Positions 42,413 through 51,029 are shown, counted from the first letter of the stretch. The stretch is DNA of 58,354 nucleotides from Amphibacillus indicireducens (GCF_039539605.1 NZ_BAABDL010000041.1:1-58354); one strand, 5' to 3'. The notes: generated by a model from the letters alone, not told the origin. Numbers and translations are program-made.

Positions 42413-43765
42413 ATGGCTTTTGAAGGTTTAGCAGATCGACTCCAAAGTACGATTAAAAAAATGACTGGCAAGGGAAAAGTATCTGAACAAGATGTTAAAG
42501 TCATGGCTCGTGAAGTGCGTCTTGCGCTACTTGAAGCGGACGTAAATTTTAAAGTTGTTAAAGAATTTGTCAATAAAATTCGTGAACGAGCTGTTGGTTC
42601 AGAAGTGATGGAAAGCTTAACACCTGGGCAACAAGTGATCAAAATTGTTAAAGAAGAGTTGACCGCACTAATGGGTGGTGAGCAAAGTAAAATTGCAGTT
42701 GCCGATCGACCACCGACAGTGATTATGATGATTGGTCTTCAAGGTGCAGGTAAAACGACAACGACAGGAAAGCTTGCAAACTTATTGCGTAAAAAACATA
42801 ATCGCAAACCGCTATTAGTTGCTGCAGATATTTATCGCCCGGCTGCAATTGACCAATTAAAAACGGTTGGTAAGCAATTAAATATTCCTGTTTTTGAAAA
42901 AGGAACCGAGGCAAATCCAGTAGATATTGCAAATGAAGCAATTGAATATGCCAAAGCTGAGCATTTAGATTATGTGATTATTGATACAGCAGGTCGTCTG
43001 CACGTCGACACGGATCTAATGGATGAGCTCAATCAAATTAAAACAAGTGTGACACCTGATGAGATTTTTTTAGTTGTCGACGCGATGACGGGTCAAGATG
43101 CAGTTAATGTCGCTGAAAATTTTGATCAGCAATTAAATGTCACGGGTGTCGTCTTAACTAAATTGGACGGCGACACTCGTGGTGGGGCGGCCTTATCAAT
43201 TAAGGCTGTAACGAATAAGCCGATTAAATTTATTGGTATGGGTGAAAAGCTTGATCAATTAGAAGACTTTCATCCAGAGCGAATGGCTTCTCGAATTCTC
43301 GGTATGGGTGATGTTCTCACATTAATCGAAAAAGCTGAAGCAACGATTGATGAGAAAAAAGCCAAAGAGCTCGAAGAAAAAATGCGTTCAGCTAGCTTTG
43401 ATTTTGATGACTTTCTTGAACAAATGGAACAAGTGAAAAGCATGGGACCTTTAGATGAGTTACTCGGCATGCTCCCAGGTGCAAACAAAATGAAAGGCCT
43501 TAAAAATGTTCAGCTTGATGACAAACAATTGGTTCATGTAGAAGCGATTATTAAATCGATGACAAAACAAGAGCGACAAGATCCAAACCTAATGAATCCG
43601 AGTCGAAAAAGACGGATCGCCAAAGGCTCAGGTCGGCCAATTGCTGAGGTTAATCGCCTGATCAAGCAGTTTAATGAAATGCGAAAAATGATGAAGCAAA
43701 TGTCTGGTATGCAAGGTGGTAAAAAGGGTAAACGAAGAAAAGGTTTTAATTTTCCGATGATGTAA
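42413..43765 (+). CDS. ffh: Signal recognition particle protein Ffh
   Basis: 450 residues after AGGAGGT. N domain 1-90; the GTPase shows GLQGAGKTTTTGKLA, ADIYRPAAIDQL, DTAGRLH, TKLDGDTRGGA and GMGEKLDQLEDFHP. The C-terminal M domain is Met-rich (EMRKMMKQMSGMQ) with the RNA-binding SRKRRIAKGSGR. It binds signal peptides and 4.5S/6S RNA and works with FtsY. The basic tail ends GKRRKGFNFPMM. Confidence 0.96.
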   Translation: MAFEGLADRLQSTIKKMTGKGKVSEQDVKVMAREVRLALLEADVNFKVVKEFVNKIRERAVGSEVMESLTPGQQVIKIVKEELTALMGGEQSKIAVADRPPTVIMMIGLQGAGKTTTTGKLANLLRKKHNRKPLLVAADIYRPAAIDQLKTVGKQLNIPVFEKGTEANPVDIANEAIEYAKAEHLDYVIIDTAGRLHVDTDLMDELNQIKTSVTPDEIFLVVDAMTGQDAVNVAENFDQQLNVTGVVLTKLDGDTRGGAALSIKAVTNKPIKFIGMGEKLDQLEDFHPERMASRILGMGDVLTLIEKAEATIDEKKAKELEEKMRSASFDFDDFLEQMEQVKSMGPLDELLGMLPGANKMKGLKNVQLDDKQLVHVEAIIKSMTKQERQDPNLMNPSRKRRIAKGSGRPIAEVNRLIKQFNEMRKMMKQMSGMQGGKKGKRRKGFNFPMM

Positions 43766-43776
43766 TGTAAAAACAC

Positions 43777-43805
43777 TTTACAGACTAAAAGTTTTCTGAT
43801 ACAAT
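43777..43805 (+). promoter_or_regulatory. Promoter of rpsP-khpA
   Basis: TTTACA (43777-43782), 17 bp, then TACAAT (43800-43805) with an upstream TG (extended -10). Confidence 0.75.
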
Positions 43806-43845
43806 CTTAAATTGTGAAGATTAATAGGTAATGGAGGTGCGAAAT

Positions 43846-44118
43846 ATGGCAGTTAAAATTCGTTTGAAGCGTATGGGGTCAAAACGTAACCCTTTCTATC
43901 GTGTAGTTGTAGCTGATTCACGTTCACCACGTGATGGACGTATCATTGAGCAAATTGGAACATACAATCCGGTTGTTGATCCGGTTGAAGTTAAATTAGA
44001 TGAAGAAAAAGCATTAGACTGGATGACTAAGGGTGCACAACCAAGTGATACAGTTCGTAACTTATTCTCTAACCAAGGCATCATGCAGAAATTCCACGAT
44101 CAGAAAAATCAAAAATAA
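43846..44118 (+). CDS. rpsP: 30S ribosomal protein S16
   Basis: 90 residues from ATG 43846, seven bases after GGAGGTG. MAVKIRLKRMGSKRNPFYR-VVADSRSPRDGR is the S16 signature. It assembles early on the 5' domain of 16S rRNA. khpA follows after 14 bp. Confidence 0.96.
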   Translation: MAVKIRLKRMGSKRNPFYRVVVADSRSPRDGRIIEQIGTYNPVVDPVEVKLDEEKALDWMTKGAQPSDTVRNLFSNQGIMQKFHDQKNQK

Positions 44119-44132
44119 GGTAGTGTGATAAC

Positions 44133-44360
44133 ATGGAAGCCTTAATAACAACAATTATTCAACCATTAGTCGATCATCCTGAAGATGTGATTGTTACTGA
44201 AAATGAAGAGTCGAACAAAATCATTTATCATTTAACAGTCCATCCTGATGATGTTGGAAAAGTGATTGGAAAAAATGGTCGAATTGCTAAGTCGATTCGT
44301 ACAGTTGTTTATGCGATCGGTTCTGATGAAAAAAAACGTATTTATCTAGATATCATGTAA
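44133..44360 (+). CDS. khpA: KH-domain RNA-binding protein KhpA (YlqC)
   Basis: 75 residues forming one KH domain; the GKNG loop is VIGKNGRIAKSIRTVV. N-terminal residues IIQPLVDHPEDVIV and C-terminal KRIYLDIM are typical. KhpA pairs with KhpB (Jag) to bind many RNAs and influence cell division in other Firmicutes. In B. subtilis ylqD follows; here a terminator and a repeat element follow. Confidence 0.93.
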   Translation: MEALITTIIQPLVDHPEDVIVTENEESNKIIYHLTVHPDDVGKVIGKNGRIAKSIRTVVYAIGSDEKKRIYLDIM

Positions 44361-44390
44361 AACAGGGAGAGCATGTCTTTCCCTGTTTTT
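44359..44390 (+). terminator. Terminator after khpA
   Basis: AAAACAGGGA / TCCCTGTTTT perfect stem with T-run; it overlaps the khpA stop codon by two bases. Confidence 0.85.
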
Positions 44391-44440
44391 AATCTATTGA
44401 AGGGTAATTATTGTAGTTAATGAGTAAAGCAAGCTTTGCC

Positions 44441-44574
44441 GGTGATTTTCACTGCAGGTGGATGCTTTCCGCGGGCACGGCCTCAGCTAACTTTTGTAGC
44501 AAAAACCGCTACAAAAGTGGATCTTCGGACTCGTGCTATTCCCGCTGGAGTCACCACCTTCCGTTACAATCACC
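44441..44574. repeat. Structured MITE-like intergenic repeat element (134 bp)
   Basis: GGTGATT (44441-44447) and AATCACC (44568-44574) are perfect terminal inverted repeats. Nested inside are AGGTGG/CCACCT, GCGGG/CCCGC with CACG/CGTG, and a 10-bp stem CTTTTGTAGC/GCTACAAAAG. The G+C content is far above the surroundings. The CTTTCCGCGGGCACGGC...TTCCCGC-GGAGTC..CACCTTCCG pattern resembles a dispersed intergenic repeat I recall from several Bacillaceae genomes. A 60-codon frame across it is not believable as a gene. The remaining parts of 44391-44697 hold nothing else recognisable. Confidence 0.75.
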
Positions 44575-44697
44575 TAGTTTGAGTTTAAATTTTAAACAAT
44601 AATTAATTTATTAATTCCGTCTATTAAGATTTCAACAACTAATGCTATTTTGAAACTAAAGCAATTAAATATCAATAAACAAAGTAGGTGAATCGTA

Positions 44698-45210
44698 ATG
44701 GAATTTTTTAATGTAGGTAAAATTGTTAATACACATGGCATTAAAGGAGAGGTTAAGGTTGTGCGTATTACCGATTTTGATCAGCGGTTCCAACCAGGAA
44801 ACGAACTCTACTTATTCATGCCAAATCAAACTGAACCGATCAAATTAACGATTGAAAAACATAGAAAGCATAAACAGTTTGATATGCTCTTATTTAAAGG
44901 TCTTCACTCAATTAATGAGGTTGAACACTTTAAACAAGGTATTCTCAAAATAACTGCAGATGACCAACATCAATTAGAAGAAGGCAGTTATTATTACCAT
45001 GAAATTATCGGCTGTGAAGTAAAAACAACAGCTGGTGAATCACTCGGCACAATCAAAGAAATTCTTGCGCCAGGTGCAAATGATGTTTGGGTCGTCAAGC
45101 AGAAATCGAAAAAAGACTTGTTGATACCTTATATTGACGATATCGTTAAAGTAGTTGATATTGAACAAAAACAAGTGATTATTGAACCAATGGAAGGGCT
45201 GTTATCGTAA
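44698..45210 (+). CDS. rimM: Ribosome maturation factor RimM
   Basis: 170 residues. N-terminal RimM domain with FNVGKIVNTHGIKGEVKV, then a PRC-barrel domain with YYYHEIIGCEVKT, LG-IKEIL-PGANDVWVV and LLIPYIDDIVK. It helps fold the 30S head with S19. The stop shares a base with trmD (TAATG). The upstream ylqD is missing. Confidence 0.95.
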   Translation: MEFFNVGKIVNTHGIKGEVKVVRITDFDQRFQPGNELYLFMPNQTEPIKLTIEKHRKHKQFDMLLFKGLHSINEVEHFKQGILKITADDQHQLEEGSYYYHEIIGCEVKTTAGESLGTIKEILAPGANDVWVVKQKSKKDLLIPYIDDIVKVVDIEQKQVIIEPMEGLLS

Positions 45211-45947
45211 TGAAAATTGATGTTTTAACCTTATTCCCTGACATGTTAGCAGGTGTGATGGGTTCATCGATTATGAAAAAAGCACAAGAACAAGGTGCAG
45301 TAGACTATCAAGCAGTTGACATTAGAAGCCATGCAGATAATAAACATCAAAAAGTGGATGATTATCCATATGGTGGGGGCGCAGGTATGGTACTCATGCC
45401 ACAACCAATTTTTTCTGCTGTCGAGGCAATTGATAAGAATCCGGAGCAACCTCCACGAATCATTTTAATGTGTCCACAAGGTGAGCGTTTTGACCAGAAA
45501 AAGGCGGAAAGTCTAGCGAAAGAAGAGCATTTAATTTTCATTTGTGGTCATTATGAAGGTTATGATGAACGGATTCGAGAACATTTAGTAACAGATGAAA
45601 TATCGATTGGTGATTTTATTTTAACAGGTGGCGAAATTGGGGCTTTAGCGGTAATTGATAGCGTTGTTCGACTTTTGCCAGATGTATTAGGGAATGAAGC
45701 GTCAGCTGTCGAGGACTCATTTTCAACAGGCTTGTTAGAACATCCTCATTATACGAGACCCGCTGAATTTAATGGATATGAGGTGCCAGAAGTTTTACGT
45801 TCAGGTCATCATCAAAAGATCACCGACTGGCGGAAAAAACAATCCTTATTGAGAACGAAGCAACGCCGACCAGATTTATTAGAAAATTACCCACTGACAG
45901 ATCAAGAAAAACAATGGTTAAAAGAAAGTGAATTAAATCGAGATTAA
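45210..45947 (+). CDS. trmD: tRNA (guanine-37-N1) methyltransferase TrmD
   Basis: 245 residues. SPOUT-fold motifs: LFPDM at the start, DDYPYGGGAGMVLMPQP, CPQGERF, FICGHYEGYDERI and the knot EISIGDFILTGGE. A C-terminal helical domain has HPHYTRPAEF. It methylates G37 of tRNA and prevents frameshifting. It is coupled to rimM. Confidence 0.96.
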   Translation: MKIDVLTLFPDMLAGVMGSSIMKKAQEQGAVDYQAVDIRSHADNKHQKVDDYPYGGGAGMVLMPQPIFSAVEAIDKNPEQPPRIILMCPQGERFDQKKAESLAKEEHLIFICGHYEGYDERIREHLVTDEISIGDFILTGGEIGALAVIDSVVRLLPDVLGNEASAVEDSFSTGLLEHPHYTRPAEFNGYEVPEVLRSGHHQKITDWRKKQSLLRTKQRRPDLLENYPLTDQEKQWLKESELNRD

Positions 45948-45949
45948 GC

Positions 45950-45978
45950 TTGTAAATGATCATGTTATATGATATATT
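45950..45978 (+). promoter_or_regulatory. Promoter of rplS
   Basis: TTGTAA (45950-45955), 17 bp, TATATT (45973-45978) preceded by TGA (extended -10). Start near 45985. Confidence 0.65.
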
Positions 45979-45984
45979 TACTTT

Positions 45985-46074
45985 CGGACAAAAGGAATGC
46001 CTTTTGGATAAAACGATGTTCCGCTGACATGATTAAATGAGTCAAGAGCATTAGTTGAGAAGGAGTGTATACAC
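45985..46074 (+). promoter_or_regulatory. Probable L19 (rplS) leader, ribosomal autoregulatory structure
   Basis: Between promoter and rplS lies CAAAAGG-AATG-CCTTTTG, a 7-bp stem, followed by ATGT-TCCGCTG-ACAT. I recall a structured L19 leader with a TTCCGCTG segment in Firmicutes; position and motif agree. Confidence 0.55.
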
Positions 46075-46422
46075 ATGCAACAATTAATTGCAGACATTAC
46101 AAAAGACCAACTTCGTACAGATCATCCTGAGTTTCGCCCAGGAGATACGGTAAAAGTTCACGTTAAAGTTGTTGAAGGTGAGCGTGAGCGTATTCAGTTA
46201 TTTGAAGGTGTAGTCATTAAACGCCAAAACGGTGGTATTAGTGAGACATTTACTGTACGTAAGATTTCTTATGGTGTTGGGGTAGAACGTACTTTTCCAG
46301 TACATTCACCACGCGTAGCTCAAATTGAAGTTACTCGCCACGGTAAAGTTCGTCGTGCCAAACTATATTACTTACGCGATCGTCGTGGTAAAGCAGCACG
46401 TATTAAAGAAAAACGTCTATAA
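46075..46422 (+). CDS. rplS: 50S ribosomal protein L19
   Basis: 115 residues; FRPGDTVKVHVKV-EGERERIQ-FEGVVI, GVGVERTFPVHSP and C-terminal RRAKLYYLR are the L19 signatures. It lies at the 30S-50S interface. GAAGGAGTG provides the ribosome site. Its own leader and a terminator isolate it as a monocistronic unit. Confidence 0.96.
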   Translation: MQQLIADITKDQLRTDHPEFRPGDTVKVHVKVVEGERERIQLFEGVVIKRQNGGISETFTVRKISYGVGVERTFPVHSPRVAQIEVTRHGKVRRAKLYYLRDRRGKAARIKEKRL

Positions 46423-46431
46423 AAAGAAAAC

Positions 46432-46464
46432 AAAGGAGCTTGATAAAAATCAAGCTCCTTTTTT
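46432..46464 (+). terminator. Terminator after rplS
   Basis: AAAGGAGCTTGAT / ATCAAGCTCCTTT perfect stem with 4-nt loop and six T residues. Confidence 0.92.
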
Positions 46465-46492
46465 CAATCTATGGTAAAATAAATAAGAAAGC

Positions 46493-46521
46493 TTGACTTG
46501 AACACATTTATTTAATTAATA
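46493..46521 (+). promoter_or_regulatory. Candidate promoter of lepB
   Basis: TTGACT (46493-46498) and TTAATA (46516-46521) spaced 17 bp. Confidence 0.45.
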
Positions 46522-46559
46522 ATTCGATAACATTAACGTTAGATGATGGTGGTGTCATA

Positions 46560-47129
46560 ATGAAAGAAAAAGAACAAAGTGAATGGCTCAGTTGGTTAAA
46601 AGCGTTAATTATCGCCCTTTTTTTAGTCTGGTTAATCAGAACTTTTTTAGTTATTCCAATTGAAGTGGATGGCCCCTCAATGGAACCGACCTTACACAAT
46701 GGTGATTACTTGATTGCTGAAAAAGTGTCTTATCGATTCTCAAGTCCTAAACGATTTGATATTGTCATTTTTCATGCAACGGCAGATAAAGACTATATTA
46801 AACGGATCATTGGCTTGCCAGGGGAAGTCGTCGAATATAAAGATGATAAACTATACATAAACGATCAGTTTATCGAAGAGCCTTATTTAAGTGACCATAT
46901 CGCTCAACTGCAGTCTGACACAATCTATACTGTTGATTTTAACTTAACTGAAGATATTATCGGTCGACATCAAACAATTCCAGAAGGCTATTATTTAGTT
47001 TTAGGGGATAATCGATCGAATTCTACCGATAGCAGAAGTGATTTAGTCGGCTTAGTTTCTGAAGATGATATTATCGGTCAAGCAAGATTTATTTATTGGC
47101 CATTTAAGCGAATCCGTTTAGTAAACTAG
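46560..47129 (+). CDS. lepB: Type I signal peptidase
   Basis: 189 residues. One N-terminal transmembrane helix (about 12-32) is followed by the catalytic Ser40 in GPSMEPTL and Lys81 in DYIKRIIGLPGE. GDNRSNSTDSR marks the conserved C-terminal box. It cleaves signal peptides on the outer face of the membrane, like B. subtilis SipS-type enzymes. The gene precedes rbgA by 10 bp. Confidence 0.94.
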   Translation: MKEKEQSEWLSWLKALIIALFLVWLIRTFLVIPIEVDGPSMEPTLHNGDYLIAEKVSYRFSSPKRFDIVIFHATADKDYIKRIIGLPGEVVEYKDDKLYINDQFIEEPYLSDHIAQLQSDTIYTVDFNLTEDIIGRHQTIPEGYYLVLGDNRSNSTDSRSDLVGLVSEDDIIGQARFIYWPFKRIRLVN

Positions 47130-47139
47130 AGGTGAGAAT

Positions 47140-47988
47140 ATGACAATACAATGGTTTCCTGGCCATATGGCCAAAGCAAGAAGGGAAGTACAAGAGAAAT
47201 TAAAGCTCGTAGATTTTGTAATTGAACTCGTTGATGCTCGTGCCCCACTAGCATCACAAAATCCGATGCTTCAAGAAATTCTCCAACAAAAACCTAAAAT
47301 GCAAATATTGATGAAGAAAGATTTGGCTGACCCTGAAGCGACAAAAAAATGGCTTGAAAAGTTGCAAGCAGACGATGTTGAAGCAGTTGCAGTTGATGTT
47401 CAAAATCGTCAAGATATTCAAAAAGTAATTGAAACTGCTAAAAAAATGACTGCTGAAAAAATGGCAAACTTGAAAAAAAGAGGTGTCCGACCACGAGCCG
47501 GTCGAGCGATGATTATCGGAATACCAAATGTCGGTAAATCAACATTGATCAATCGTCTAGCAAATAGAAAAATTGCGAAAACTGGTGATCGTCCAGGGAT
47601 CACGACTGCTCAGCAATGGATTAAAGTAAAAAAAGACTTTGAATTGTTAGATACACCGGGTATTTTGTGGCCAAAGTTTGAAGATCAACAAATTGGTTAT
47701 CGTTTAGCTGCGATAGGAACAATTAAAGATCAAATTTTGTCCATTGAAGCAATTACTCGATTTACTTTGAAGTATATTCAAGAATCATACCCACAACTGC
47801 TATTAGAAAGATATCAGCTAACTGATATTGAAGCTGATTATGAGCAGATCATCGAGCAGATTGGACGGCAAAGAGGGGCATTAGCACCTGGTGGTACCGT
47901 TGATCTTGCAAAGACGGCTGAATTATTTATTCGTGATTTTAGAACAGGTAAAGTGGGACCGATCACTTTAGAACAACCAGATAATTAA
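47140..47988 (+). CDS. rbgA: Ribosome biogenesis GTPase RbgA (YlqF)
   Basis: 282 residues. WFPGHMAKARRE opens the protein. GTPase motifs are circularly permuted: G4 (KKDLAD) comes before G1 (GIPNVGKSTLIN), followed by G3 (DTPGILWP). A C-terminal helical domain (about 195-280) contacts 23S rRNA. RbgA completes 50S assembly and is essential in B. subtilis. A terminator follows. Confidence 0.95.
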   Translation: MTIQWFPGHMAKARREVQEKLKLVDFVIELVDARAPLASQNPMLQEILQQKPKMQILMKKDLADPEATKKWLEKLQADDVEAVAVDVQNRQDIQKVIETAKKMTAEKMANLKKRGVRPRAGRAMIIGIPNVGKSTLINRLANRKIAKTGDRPGITTAQQWIKVKKDFELLDTPGILWPKFEDQQIGYRLAAIGTIKDQILSIEAITRFTLKYIQESYPQLLLERYQLTDIEADYEQIIEQIGRQRGALAPGGTVDLAKTAELFIRDFRTGKVGPITLEQPDN

Positions 47989-47995
47989 TCAACTT

Positions 47996-48027
47996 AAAGC
48001 GCAAATAGATTTGGTTTGCGCTTTTTT
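47996..48027 (+). terminator. Terminator after rbgA
   Basis: AAAGCGCAAA / TTTGCGCTTT perfect stem with a T-run. Confidence 0.9.
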
Positions 48028-48092
48028 GCTGACTAAAAGATCCTTTGAAAATGTCGATATTATCAATAACAGTAAAAAGGGGTTTATTCACG

Positions 48093-48893
48093 TTGAAAAA
48101 TCAATCAATTACAGAAATTAAACAGATGTTAGATCAAGGTATACTCTCAGATGAAACGATCGAACAATTAAAATTAGATTCACGAAAAGGTGTTCAACAA
48201 GCAGTGCGGAGCTACCAGAATAAACAAGCAAAACAAGCTCTTTTGATTAAGCAATTTCAAGCAATGAGAAAGTATGAAGAAAAAAATTACCTGAATGGTA
48301 AACAATTTATCGCTGGTATTGATGAAGTTGGCAGAGGACCTTTAGCTGGGCCTGTAGTCGCGGCCGCTGTCATTTTACCAGAAAACTTTACGTTAATTGG
48401 TTTGACTGATTCTAAAAAGCTAACGGTTAAGCAAAGAGAAGCATATGCTGAAATCATTAAACAACAAGCTGTTGCGATTGGAATTGGTGAGATCAGCCCA
48501 CAATTAATTGACGAATTAAATATTTATCAAGCCTCAATCTTAGCGATGGAACGAGCTGTGGATCAACTGACAGTTCAACCAGATCATTTATTAATTGATG
48601 CTGTAGAGTTACCTAATTTAGCTTATTCAAGTGATGTGATTATTAAAGGTGACCAAAAAAGTATTTCGATTGCGGCCGCAAGCGTGATTGCAAAAGTGCA
48701 TCGTGATCAAATGATGGCTGAATTACATCGAACGTATCCTTACTATCAGTTTGATCAAAATCAAGGCTATGGTACGAAAGGGCATTTACAAGGTCTTGAA
48801 GAACATGGAATTACACCATTTCATCGTAAGTCATTTGCGCCGGTCAAAGATAAACTAAAAGGAGGCGGTGGTGATGGGACCACTCTTTTCTAA
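48093..48893 (+). CDS. rnhB: Ribonuclease HII
   Basis: 266 residues from TTG 48093, behind AAAGGGG. The N-terminal helical extension is followed by the RNase H fold: AGIDEVGRGPLAGPVVAAAV (first Asp-Glu pair), GLTDSKKL, LLIDAVELP and SIAAASVIAKVHRD. It removes ribonucleotides and RNA primers from DNA. The last 20 bases overlap ylqG. The earlier in-frame start at 48045 lacks a ribosome site. Confidence 0.92.
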   Translation: MKNQSITEIKQMLDQGILSDETIEQLKLDSRKGVQQAVRSYQNKQAKQALLIKQFQAMRKYEEKNYLNGKQFIAGIDEVGRGPLAGPVVAAAVILPENFTLIGLTDSKKLTVKQREAYAEIIKQQAVAIGIGEISPQLIDELNIYQASILAMERAVDQLTVQPDHLLIDAVELPNLAYSSDVIIKGDQKSISIAAASVIAKVHRDQMMAELHRTYPYYQFDQNQGYGTKGHLQGLEEHGITPFHRKSFAPVKDKLKGGGGDGTTLF

Positions 48894-50649
48894 CGTATCT
48901 CCACAAATTCGAGCAATTCTGCAAGATCAACAAGCACAGCCGTTAACTTTAAGACAGGGCCAAGTTATGCTAGGTAAAATTAAAGAGCTTTTACCGAATA
49001 ATGTTGCTGTAGTTCAATTTGGTCATCATCAAATCACAGCGAAATTGGAAGTGCCAATATCAGTAGATCAAGCCTATTTATTTGAGGTGCTCTCAACAGG
49101 TGAACTTCCTCAATTAAGTGTTGTATCACAATCAATGTCAAATGTGTCAATAGCTGAACAAATCCAGCTTATTTTAGCAAAATTAAATCTAAGTCCTACG
49201 CTAGAAAATCGCCAATTTGTTCAAGAATTGTTGACAAATGAGATTCCAGTGCGACAAGCAGATTTAAAACAGGCGCTAGAAATATTTAAAAACAATCAAA
49301 CACCGGAAACAAAAGAATTATTAATTCATTTATTAAAAAGACAACTCCCTATAACGGAGATGACCTTAAACGCCGTTAAAGCTGTTCAATCAAACCAATC
49401 GATCAATAGCCAAATGATTGATCTTTATCAAGTGCTTGAACAACAGCCTAGTTCAAGCGTGTCAGCAAATCAATTGATCGATGTGTTAGCACAATTGATC
49501 AATGATGAAGCGATCTCAGGGCAACCGACGCCACTGACAAATCAACAAATTTTGACGCTCAGCTCATTGCTACAACAAGCAAATATTTCAGGAGCTGATG
49601 AGGGTAGAGTACTACAAGCGAATCAATCAATTGAATCTTCGGCATCAGGGAATCAGACAACTGAATTAAACATTACCAATGAAGTCGTTCAACGGATGGA
49701 GGCACAACTCGCTCTAACAGATAAACAATTGTTTCAATTTAAAAAAGTCTTAACACAAATTCAGCATCAAGCTCAATTTCCATCACCTAGATCAATCGAG
49801 CAACTCGAAATGTTATTAAAAAATACGACTGTCACTCATAAATTGATTCAACATCTACCGAGTCAAGCTGTTGAATCATTAGAAAATTTTATTAGCCAAC
49901 CGAATCAAGCTAATTTAACTGAATGGATTGAACCATTAACAAACTTAATTAATCTGCAGCTACCTAGTGAAAACAAAGACCAGATCTATAATTTATTAAC
50001 CCGACTGGATCGAGCAAATCCAGAATTGTTTCCGATTAAAGATCAATTTATCATTCATGTAAAAAACTATTTATTGAACGCTGGACTAGACTATGAATAT
50101 CAGATCGCAAATGAAGATCAACAAGGAACTAATCAAACTGGATCACTGAAACAGTTGATTTTACAATCATTTACTGATCAATCTGTTGGTGGCAGAGAGG
50201 CGGAGCAACTGTTAAACCATTTAACTGGGCAACAATTAACACTAATTAATGAAACGGCTAACTTTCTTCATTTATCGACATCGATACCTGGATTATTTGG
50301 CCAAGAAGACATTGAAATTGAGTTTTATAGTCGTAAAGATGAAAGTGAAAAAATTGACTCTGATTATTGCCGGATTGCCTTTTACCTTGAATTAGATCAA
50401 TTAAAGACGACGATGATTGATATGAATGTTCAAAATCGAGTTGTCCATTTAACTGTCTATAACGATCAAGATTTATCAGATCTACTCAATCAATTTAAAC
50501 CACTACTTAAGCAGGGATTAGCACGATTTAACTATCACTTATCGACAACGAGTTACAAACCATTCCCTGATAAACGAACGGATTTTGCAATTAAACCTGA
50601 ATCACAAGCAACATCGATCCAGTCAAGTCGTTTGGATGTGAGAATATGA
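48874..50649 (+). CDS. ylqG: YlqG-like protein with FliK-type C-terminal domain
   Basis: 591 residues from ATG 48874, eight bases after GGAGG. The first 450 residues are Gln/Leu/Asn-rich and helical with low complexity. The last 100 (CRIAFYLELDQLKTT to GLARFNYHLSTTSYKPF) resemble the C-terminal domain of flagellar hook-length control proteins. No flagellar genes are nearby. It overlaps rnhB and ylqH, which has an FlhB-like domain. FliK and FlhB interact in flagellar export, so the pair may form a related non-flagellar module. Function unknown. Confidence 0.75.
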   Translation: MGPLFSNVSPQIRAILQDQQAQPLTLRQGQVMLGKIKELLPNNVAVVQFGHHQITAKLEVPISVDQAYLFEVLSTGELPQLSVVSQSMSNVSIAEQIQLILAKLNLSPTLENRQFVQELLTNEIPVRQADLKQALEIFKNNQTPETKELLIHLLKRQLPITEMTLNAVKAVQSNQSINSQMIDLYQVLEQQPSSSVSANQLIDVLAQLINDEAISGQPTPLTNQQILTLSSLLQQANISGADEGRVLQANQSIESSASGNQTTELNITNEVVQRMEAQLALTDKQLFQFKKVLTQIQHQAQFPSPRSIEQLEMLLKNTTVTHKLIQHLPSQAVESLENFISQPNQANLTEWIEPLTNLINLQLPSENKDQIYNLLTRLDRANPELFPIKDQFIIHVKNYLLNAGLDYEYQIANEDQQGTNQTGSLKQLILQSFTDQSVGGREAEQLLNHLTGQQLTLINETANFLHLSTSIPGLFGQEDIEIEFYSRKDESEKIDSDYCRIAFYLELDQLKTTMIDMNVQNRVVHLTVYNDQDLSDLLNQFKPLLKQGLARFNYHLSTTSYKPFPDKRTDFAIKPESQATSIQSSRLDVRI

Positions 50650-50933
50650 GTCAAGATAAGGAACTTAAAAAGGCAATTGCCCTTCAATATGATCAAGAAA
50701 AAAATCAAGCACCAGTTGTCACTGCTAAAGGACAAGGATACATCGCTGAAGAGATTTTAAACCGGGCAAAAGCTGCAGATGTGCCAATTCAAGAAGATAA
50801 AAGTCTTGTTGAGATGTTAGCGCAACTAAACATCAATGATCGAATTCCAGAAGAACTCTATCAAGCTGTTGCCGAGGTATTCGCATATATCTATCAAATT
50901 GATTTAGAGCAAAAGAAAATCATAAAAAAATAA
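50646..50933 (+). CDS. ylqH: YlqH, FlhB-like cytoplasmic domain protein
   Basis: 95 residues resembling the cytoplasmic domain of FlhB/EscU (KKAIALQYD-EK--APVVTAKG-GYIAEEIL-RAK---VPI-ED--L---LA-L-I-D-IPEELYQAVAEV). The autocleavage NPTH motif of FlhB is absent, as is the membrane part. The four-base overlap with ylqG means co-translation. Confidence 0.88.
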   Translation: MSQDKELKKAIALQYDQEKNQAPVVTAKGQGYIAEEILNRAKAADVPIQEDKSLVEMLAQLNINDRIPEELYQAVAEVFAYIYQIDLEQKKIIKK

Positions 50934-50959
50934 AGGAATTTTGCACTTCTCTGTAGAAA

Positions 50960-51006
50960 TAGTAATAGACGTACAGGTTTAGCTTACGACTGTACGTCCA
51001 TTACTA
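50960..51006 (+). repeat. Long hairpin just upstream of dprA
   Basis: TAGTAATaGACGTACAG (50960-50976) pairs with CTGTACGTCcATTACTA (50990-51006): 16 of 17 positions. No T-run follows, and the dprA ribosome site begins nine bases later. In B. subtilis sucCD occupies this slot. Confidence 0.75.
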
Positions 51007-51029
51007 ATCATTTAAAAGGAGTGTATCAC

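Noticed and set aside
44420..44602. A 60-residue ORF between khpA and rimM
   Set aside because: It runs through the palindromic repeat element, has Cys/Trp/Ser-rich composition and no ribosome site; it is a by-product of the repeat.
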